Assembly: GCA_014729615.1 (NCBI GenBank)
Contig: WJJQ01000082.1
Coordinates: 1 to 9,833 of the forward strand
DNA: 9,833 bases
Source of the DNA: Candidatus Peregrinibacteria bacterium
Lineage (GTDB): Bacteria; Patescibacteriota; Gracilibacteria; UBA1369
Direction of reading: 5' to 3'
In this document: one piece after another, positions 5,543 through 9,833 of the stretch
How positions within the stretch are numbered: the first letter of the stretch is position 1
Layout of the letters: each line of letters begins with the position of its first letter
Translations under genes and position numbers: made by a program
Notes under the pieces: model-generated
What the model was told of the DNA's origin: nothing
What the model saw: only the letters and a program-made list of their open reading frames with translations
Databases searched by the model: none

Positions 5543-6670
5543 ATGAACTCTGTTCTCAAACTTGCCGGCAAAACCTTCCTTACACTTTCCCTGCTACTTG
5601 TGGGCGCAATCACAGCTTTTGCCAATGGACAAATTACAATGATTGTAACCGATCCCGATCCGACCGAGGGAAACCACAGTTGGTTTGTATATGAAAGCAC
5701 GCCGGGTCAAACAATACACGACCTTGTTACATTAAAAAATTACGGCAATGAAACGACAACGGTTAATCTTTATGGAATAGATGCATCAAGCGGAGAATCC
5801 GGCAATTTCATTTTAACCTTTAAAGACCAGGAGCAAAACAATATTGGCACCTGGGTAAAAGTCGATCAGGAAACAATTGCAATCCCCGCAAACGAATCAA
5901 TTGACGTACCGTTCAGACTCGATATTCCCGAAGGAGTAAGCCCGGGGCAATACACGGGCGGGCTTGTTGTAGAAACGGCGGCCGAAAACAACACAAATGA
6001 TAACGGCAACAAAAATGTACAGGTAAAAACCCGCATAGGCTCAAGAATTTATGTAACCATACCGGGTGACATTGTTGAAGAAATCAATTTAAATAATTTT
6101 AGTGTAAACACAACACTGCAAAACAAACTGGAATTTAAATTCGAAATTCAAAACCGCGGTAACATTTCCTATGAAACACATGCGAACATAGAAATTTACG
6201 ACCTTCAAGGAAATCTTTTCGACCGCATCAACATGCCAATTGGCACCAGCTCCCCCAAAACAGCCATTAAACCAACACTTTTAAGCAACAAAAAAGCGCT
6301 AATTGGAAATTTCAACATTAAAGGATCAGTTAATTACATTCCCAAATTTGTTACATCCAACTTACACGGTGCCGCTTTAAGTGACTCATTTACAAAAAAC
6401 CATACCGTTTTACCCTGGAATATCATTGCAATAACGGGATTTTTTCTTTTCGCGACACTTTATATTATTTGGCACAAAAAACATCAAAAGAAATTATTTT
6501 TTGCCAATAGTACCAATTACATATTAAAATGTGATGACGACATTATTTCGCTCGGCAAAAAAAATCACATTCCATGGAAGAAACTTGCCAGATATAACCA
6601 CTTGAAACCTCCTTATATTTTAAAGGAGGGAGACTCTATTCTTGTACCAAAAAACACAGATAATGCCTAA
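5543..6670 (+). CDS. DUF916/WxLIP-like surface protein with a transmembrane helix and C-terminal LysM-like domain
   Basis: The product has 375 residues from ATG 5543, which starts a clear signal peptide (1-27, ending TAFA). Residues about 31-155 match the DUF916 (WxL-interacting protein, peptidoglycan-binding) pattern: a WFVYESTPGQTIHDLVTL opening, a strand with TTTVNLYGIDASSG, a W in GTWVKVDQETIAIPANES, and a close with SPGQYTGGLVVET. A second beta-rich region (about 170-285) occupies the place of the DUF3324-like domain. WNIIAITGFFLFATLYIIW (292-310) is a membrane helix followed by the basic HKKHQKK. Residues about 326-369 read as LysM, from YILKCDDDIISLGKKNHIPW to a GDSILVP end. In Firmicutes such proteins bind peptidoglycan and hold WxL-domain proteins; the next gene, which overlaps by 8 nt, encodes a WxL-like protein, so a complex is likely. 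By the positive-inside rule the LysM-like part would be cytoplasmic, which is odd. No Shine-Dalgarno sequence. Confidence 0.72.
   Translation: MNSVLKLAGKTFLTLSLLLVGAITAFANGQITMIVTDPDPTEGNHSWFVYESTPGQTIHDLVTLKNYGNETTTVNLYGIDASSGESGNFILTFKDQEQNNIGTWVKVDQETIAIPANESIDVPFRLDIPEGVSPGQYTGGLVVETAAENNTNDNGNKNVQVKTRIGSRIYVTIPGDIVEEINLNNFSVNTTLQNKLEFKFEIQNRGNISYETHANIEIYDLQGNLFDRINMPIGTSSPKTAIKPTLLSNKKALIGNFNIKGSVNYIPKFVTSNLHGAALSDSFTKNHTVLPWNIIAITGFFLFATLYIIWHKKHQKKLFFANSTNYILKCDDDIISLGKKNHIPWKKLARYNHLKPPYILKEGDSILVPKNTDNA
6608..6629 (+). promoter_or_regulatory. hairpin pairing a perfect Shine-Dalgarno sequence with its complement, inside the 5543 gene
   Basis: CCTCCTT (6608-6614) and AAGGAGG (6623-6629) are perfect complements around an 8-nt loop. 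AAGGAGG is the strongest Shine-Dalgarno sequence in the window but lies 33 nt before ATG 6663; an in-frame TTG at 6642 is 12 nt away. Ribosomes translating the upstream gene would open the hairpin, so it may couple translation of the two genes. It may also be chance, since the bases encode Lys-Glu-Gly of the LysM-like domain. Confidence 0.4.
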
Positions 6671-9600
6671 AAAAACACGTTACATCAAAAATATTTTCCT
6701 TTTACTTGCGGTGCTTACAGCCATCGCCAGCTCATATTTTTTGTTACAATCAAGCATTTTCAATGCGGATGAAAACCGGGCGGCAATCTTTTTTAATCCG
6801 AATTACAACTATATTAACAGTAATAATTCGGATCCTTTATTCGACAATCCTCGCACCGCGGTCGACAATTTCGGTTGGCAAAGTGTTGTCTGGTCACAAT
6901 ATTCCGGTGTAACACCCAATATTTATTACAAACTTTTTGACAACTCCGGCCAGGAATATGCAAGCGGAGACATTTTAGTTAATGACACGACTTATCAGGG
7001 CCATTTCCAACCCGACGTGGCAACAGTTACATTAAGTACATATACAGATCATTTTGCTACGGTTAGTTGGGTGGGAAACGGAGGAAACGGCGGTGATGAC
7101 GTTTGGATTCAAAACTACTTCAATGAAATTAACTCAGGTAGCAATGAACAAGTTAACTCGACAACATTACCCGCCATTTTCGAACAACACATAGCAATAG
7201 ATCCCGATGACCAGTTAACACCTTCATATTCCAGAGGTGTCGTAGTATGGCGTACCAATGATACAATTTACTATCAATTAATAGATGCCGGATACAATCT
7301 TGCCACAACAAACCTAATTGGAAGCGAAAATATTCTGGACAGTACCAGTACATATACGAGCATCAATGATGTAGCCGTAGCCATGAACAGCAACGGTGAA
7401 TACATTATCGCCTGGATTGGACAACGCGACACAGACACTTATCCAAAAATCTATTATCAAATATTCCCGAGTTATAACGGCTCCGGCGGTGCGCCCGACG
7501 GCTCACCCATTTCCAGTATGAGCGCGCCCGTTTCAATCGACTTGCAAGCAACGGAACTCGACGTAGCAGCGGACAAACACGCAATGACCGGACCAAACGA
7601 CGACTCTCAAAGGGTGTTTTATTTAACCTACGCAAAACCGCGAACTGTCACAACATACGAAGACATAGTGGTCAGAACAATAAATTGTACGGATCCTGAT
7701 CCGGCCTTAAACGACAACACCGATTTAAACTGTAACCTTGAAACAAACCAGATAATTGCAAGCGAAGATAGCGACGAAAATAGAAAATCCCCCTCAATTG
7801 ACGCGGACGCTCTTGCAAACTTTACCGTAACCTGGAATGAAGAAACATCTACGCCTGGTATAATTCTGGCGGCAAGTTATAACAATAAAAAACAATTGAT
7901 TGGAGGCGATGTATTCACGCCGGACTTCAATACTTATGACATTACCGGCCCGGTTCCCGCGCAGGGATGGCCCGATATTGGCATGAACGCGTTTGGGGAA
8001 TTCAATATTGTTTATCCAACCAATCCAAACGAAATATTAAACAGATACTTCATTAACGAAACATTCAAAATAGGAGATGAAGAATATGCAGTTTTTGACG
8101 ATACAAACCCCTCATCCCACGGGGACTCCGACATTGCTCCCAATGGAAATCATGTACACGTATGGAGAGAACCTATTTCAGACAGTATTTTATTTACATT
8201 AAGACCGGCTGATGCTTCAGAACCGGCAATAAAACTCGCCGAAGCGGTACCTTCGGGAACAGGCACTTCAAGAGATCCGCTGGTTGCTTTTTTCAAAGAC
8301 GAAACAGGTGCCGGTGTAGGAAGTTTCGTTATAGCCTGGCAAAATACACAAGATGGACCATATGATGTTTTCTATAAGATTTATGATGCGAATGGTGATA
8401 CGGATGCCAGTCCGGCGCAAAAAGCCAATGATTTAACCGATGACGAACAATTTCTGGGTGGACTTGATACGGGATTCTATTATCAAAATGGTGATGATAA
8501 CGGAGGAACAAACCCTGCAATTGAAGAATTCGTCATTGTCTGGGACGACTCTAATTTGACCGGACAAATAAGAGCGGCACATCACCACTTAGTTGAATAT
8601 TCCGGAAACACTAATCAATTAACACAAATCAGAATAGATGATTCAACCTTTGATTCGTACAGTAAGTCATATCCCTCCGTATTTATTAACACCGAATCTA
8701 ATCCAAGCGAAATAAGCGGTATCATTGCCTGGCAATGGGATGGATTTGGTAAAATTGCAATGCGGGAATTCATTAATCCCAGCACCGGACCGATTGAAAC
8801 ACCTTATAACATATATACAATATCCACCCCCGATACCCTTCTTTATCCAAAAGTTGCGCCCGTAAACAATAATATTTTCGCCCTGGCTTATAATGATTAT
8901 AATGACAATACAACACACATGGGCTTTTATAATTATTCAAATGCGGGTGACATTACCGAATTAAACGCCCCGGTCAACGTTTTTAGTAAAGAGGGAACCT
9001 TAAGAAATGATCTTGTGGGAAATATTGACGAAGAAACAGTTGCCATTACGGACTATAATATTAATTCCACACTTGGAGTTAACACGATAATGGCAAAATT
9101 TTATAAAAAAACCGGATCAGAAATTGTATCTACCGACATCGAAACCATTGTAAACTCAACAAGAAATTCCAATAGCATTGTACTTCCTTCAATTGGAATG
9201 AACAAATCCGGTAAAACAGTTATTTCATATGAAGGCCCTTATAATCCTTTAAACCTATCAAGTCCTGAACTTTCATCATCCATCAATTATCAATTACTTC
9301 AAAATCCATATATTATATCTACACCTGACGACTACACTCCAACCGCCAGTCAAAATGTGACAGCGGGCGGACTGAGCATGATTGTTCCAACTTCAATTAC
9401 ATTTTTACCATCGCAAATAGACCTTGAAAATTCTGCAACCAGTCAAGTCAGCATTCGCAGCACCGCCACCGACGACGCTTGTAACGGCACACCATGCGGA
9501 ACCGTGACTTGCGAAGGTAATACTTGTGGCGGAGATATTCCATATATTCAAATTCACGATGAAACCGGAACCAATTTTTCACTAAGCTTTGCTATTACAG

Positions 9601-9833
9601 ACTTCTTTTCCAAAGAAACCGGCGCGATTTCGATCCCTAAAGACAACATTGAAATCAGAAATTACGATTTTGACAATGAAAACTGGGAAACAAACGCGGA
9701 TTGTGGCACTGATCCATTAAAATGTTTCAGTGTACTGTTTTCTTCTTTATCGCTTGCCGACACCGGATTCAGACTAAGTTCCGTATCGAACAATTTCGCG
9801 AATTTAGATTCTAACGGCCAAATAGAACTGGCA
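6663..9833 (+). CDS. giant surface protein with about fourteen beta-propeller-like repeats and a WxL-like domain (3' end missing)
   Basis: The frame is open from ATG 6663 to the window end: 1057 codons without a stop, so the C terminus is missing. The start overlaps the previous gene by 8 nt; TTG 6642 in the same frame is an alternative. A basic N terminus and hydrophobic segment (IFLLLAVLTAIASSYFLL, 11-28) form a signal peptide or anchor. Residues about 60-880 hold fourteen repeats of a hydrophobic strand ending in Trp/Tyr (W77, W136, W196, W251, Y323, W391, Y451, W501, W559, W627, W690, Y743, Y798, Y856). Each has an upstream P/D-[DS]-[IV] turn, as in YIIAWIGQRD and FVIAWQNTQD, typical of extracellular beta-propellers. 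From 902, GGLSMIVPTSITF and HDETGTNFSLSFAITDFF follow the WxL-domain pattern, with FxL (972-974) for WxL. A Cys-rich insertion (C940, C945, C950, C955) separates them. C342/C357 and C1014/C1021 are further probable disulfides. Its partner is probably the DUF916-like protein upstream. Family and fold are read by eye. Confidence 0.75.
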   Translation, partial: MPKKTRYIKNIFLLLAVLTAIASSYFLLQSSIFNADENRAAIFFNPNYNYINSNNSDPLFDNPRTAVDNFGWQSVVWSQYSGVTPNIYYKLFDNSGQEYASGDILVNDTTYQGHFQPDVATVTLSTYTDHFATVSWVGNGGNGGDDVWIQNYFNEINSGSNEQVNSTTLPAIFEQHIAIDPDDQLTPSYSRGVVVWRTNDTIYYQLIDAGYNLATTNLIGSENILDSTSTYTSINDVAVAMNSNGEYIIAWIGQRDTDTYPKIYYQIFPSYNGSGGAPDGSPISSMSAPVSIDLQATELDVAADKHAMTGPNDDSQRVFYLTYAKPRTVTTYEDIVVRTINCTDPDPALNDNTDLNCNLETNQIIASEDSDENRKSPSIDADALANFTVTWNEETSTPGIILAASYNNKKQLIGGDVFTPDFNTYDITGPVPAQGWPDIGMNAFGEFNIVYPTNPNEILNRYFINETFKIGDEEYAVFDDTNPSSHGDSDIAPNGNHVHVWREPISDSILFTLRPADASEPAIKLAEAVPSGTGTSRDPLVAFFKDETGAGVGSFVIAWQNTQDGPYDVFYKIYDANGDTDASPAQKANDLTDDEQFLGGLDTGFYYQNGDDNGGTNPAIEEFVIVWDDSNLTGQIRAAHHHLVEYSGNTNQLTQIRIDDSTFDSYSKSYPSVFINTESNPSEISGIIAWQWDGFGKIAMREFINPSTGPIETPYNIYTISTPDTLLYPKVAPVNNNIFALAYNDYNDNTTHMGFYNYSNAGDITELNAPVNVFSKEGTLRNDLVGNIDEETVAITDYNINSTLGVNTIMAKFYKKTGSEIVSTDIETIVNSTRNSNSIVLPSIGMNKSGKTVISYEGPYNPLNLSSPELSSSINYQLLQNPYIISTPDDYTPTASQNVTAGGLSMIVPTSITFLPSQIDLENSATSQVSIRSTATDDACNGTPCGTVTCEGNTCGGDIPYIQIHDETGTNFSLSFAITDFFSKETGAISIPKDNIEIRNYDFDNENWETNADCGTDPLKCFSVLFSSLSLADTGFRLSSVSNNFANLDSNGQIELA

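Noticed and set aside
6706..8918. Short open frames on both strands inside the right-hand region
   Set aside because: They overlap the 1057-codon open frame starting at 6663, which has a signal segment and regular repeats throughout.

Overview
The window reads as a moderately A+T-rich bacterial chromosome segment using the standard code: TGA is a stop and the long genes contain no internal TGA. Almost no gene has a Shine-Dalgarno sequence at its start. Several products look like large, modular, membrane-anchored surface proteins (SLH-like, thrombospondin type 3, Ig-like, beta-propeller, WxL-like). Together with the HNH protein at the left edge, which resembles a family common in candidate-phyla-radiation genomes, this suggests an uncultured monoderm-type bacterium, possibly Patescibacteria/CPR of Peregrinibacteria type. 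That placement is inference from protein style. No marker gene is present.

Left part (1-2660, all + strand): the 3' end of an HNH endonuclease gene; a sigma70-type promoter (716-744); a G+C-rich leader holding a broken copy of a tRNA 5' end (765-789); an intact tRNA-Pro(GGG) with encoded CCA (880-956); 17 nt later a small P-loop kinase resembling polynucleotide 5'-kinases (974-1459); a stem-loop that overlaps a candidate promoter; a C39-like papain-fold cysteine peptidase with an N-terminal hydrophobic segment (1523-2191); and 4 nt later a gene of unknown function (2196-2660).

Middle part (2663-5311, - strand): a convergent gene, only 2 bp from its neighbour's stop, for an 882-residue surface protein. 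It has a signal peptide, a BIG2-like domain, a Gly run, a Pro/Glu/Thr stalk, SLH-like repeats, calcium-binding TSP3-type repeats, two Ig-like domains, and a C-terminal membrane anchor with a basic tail.

Divergent intergenic region (5312-5542): an extended -10 promoter for the minus gene, a rightward intrinsic terminator (5416-5468), and a strong extended -10 promoter with an inverted repeat at the start point for the plus-strand pair.

Right part (5543-9833, + strand, operon with an 8-nt overlap): first, a secreted DUF916/WxLIP-like protein with one transmembrane helix and a C-terminal LysM-like domain that should lie inside the cell. Second, a very large protein running off the window. Its first ~880 residues contain fourteen regularly spaced ~60-residue repeats, consistent with two seven-bladed beta-propellers, followed by a WxL-like domain carrying FxL in place of WxL and a Cys-x4-Cys-x4-Cys-x4-Cys insertion. 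In Firmicutes, DUF916 proteins are the partners of WxL-domain proteins, so I read this pair as a divergent, membrane-anchored WxL-like surface complex. This is the most interesting system in the window. The SLH/TSP3 protein transcribed divergently from it may belong to the same cell envelope.
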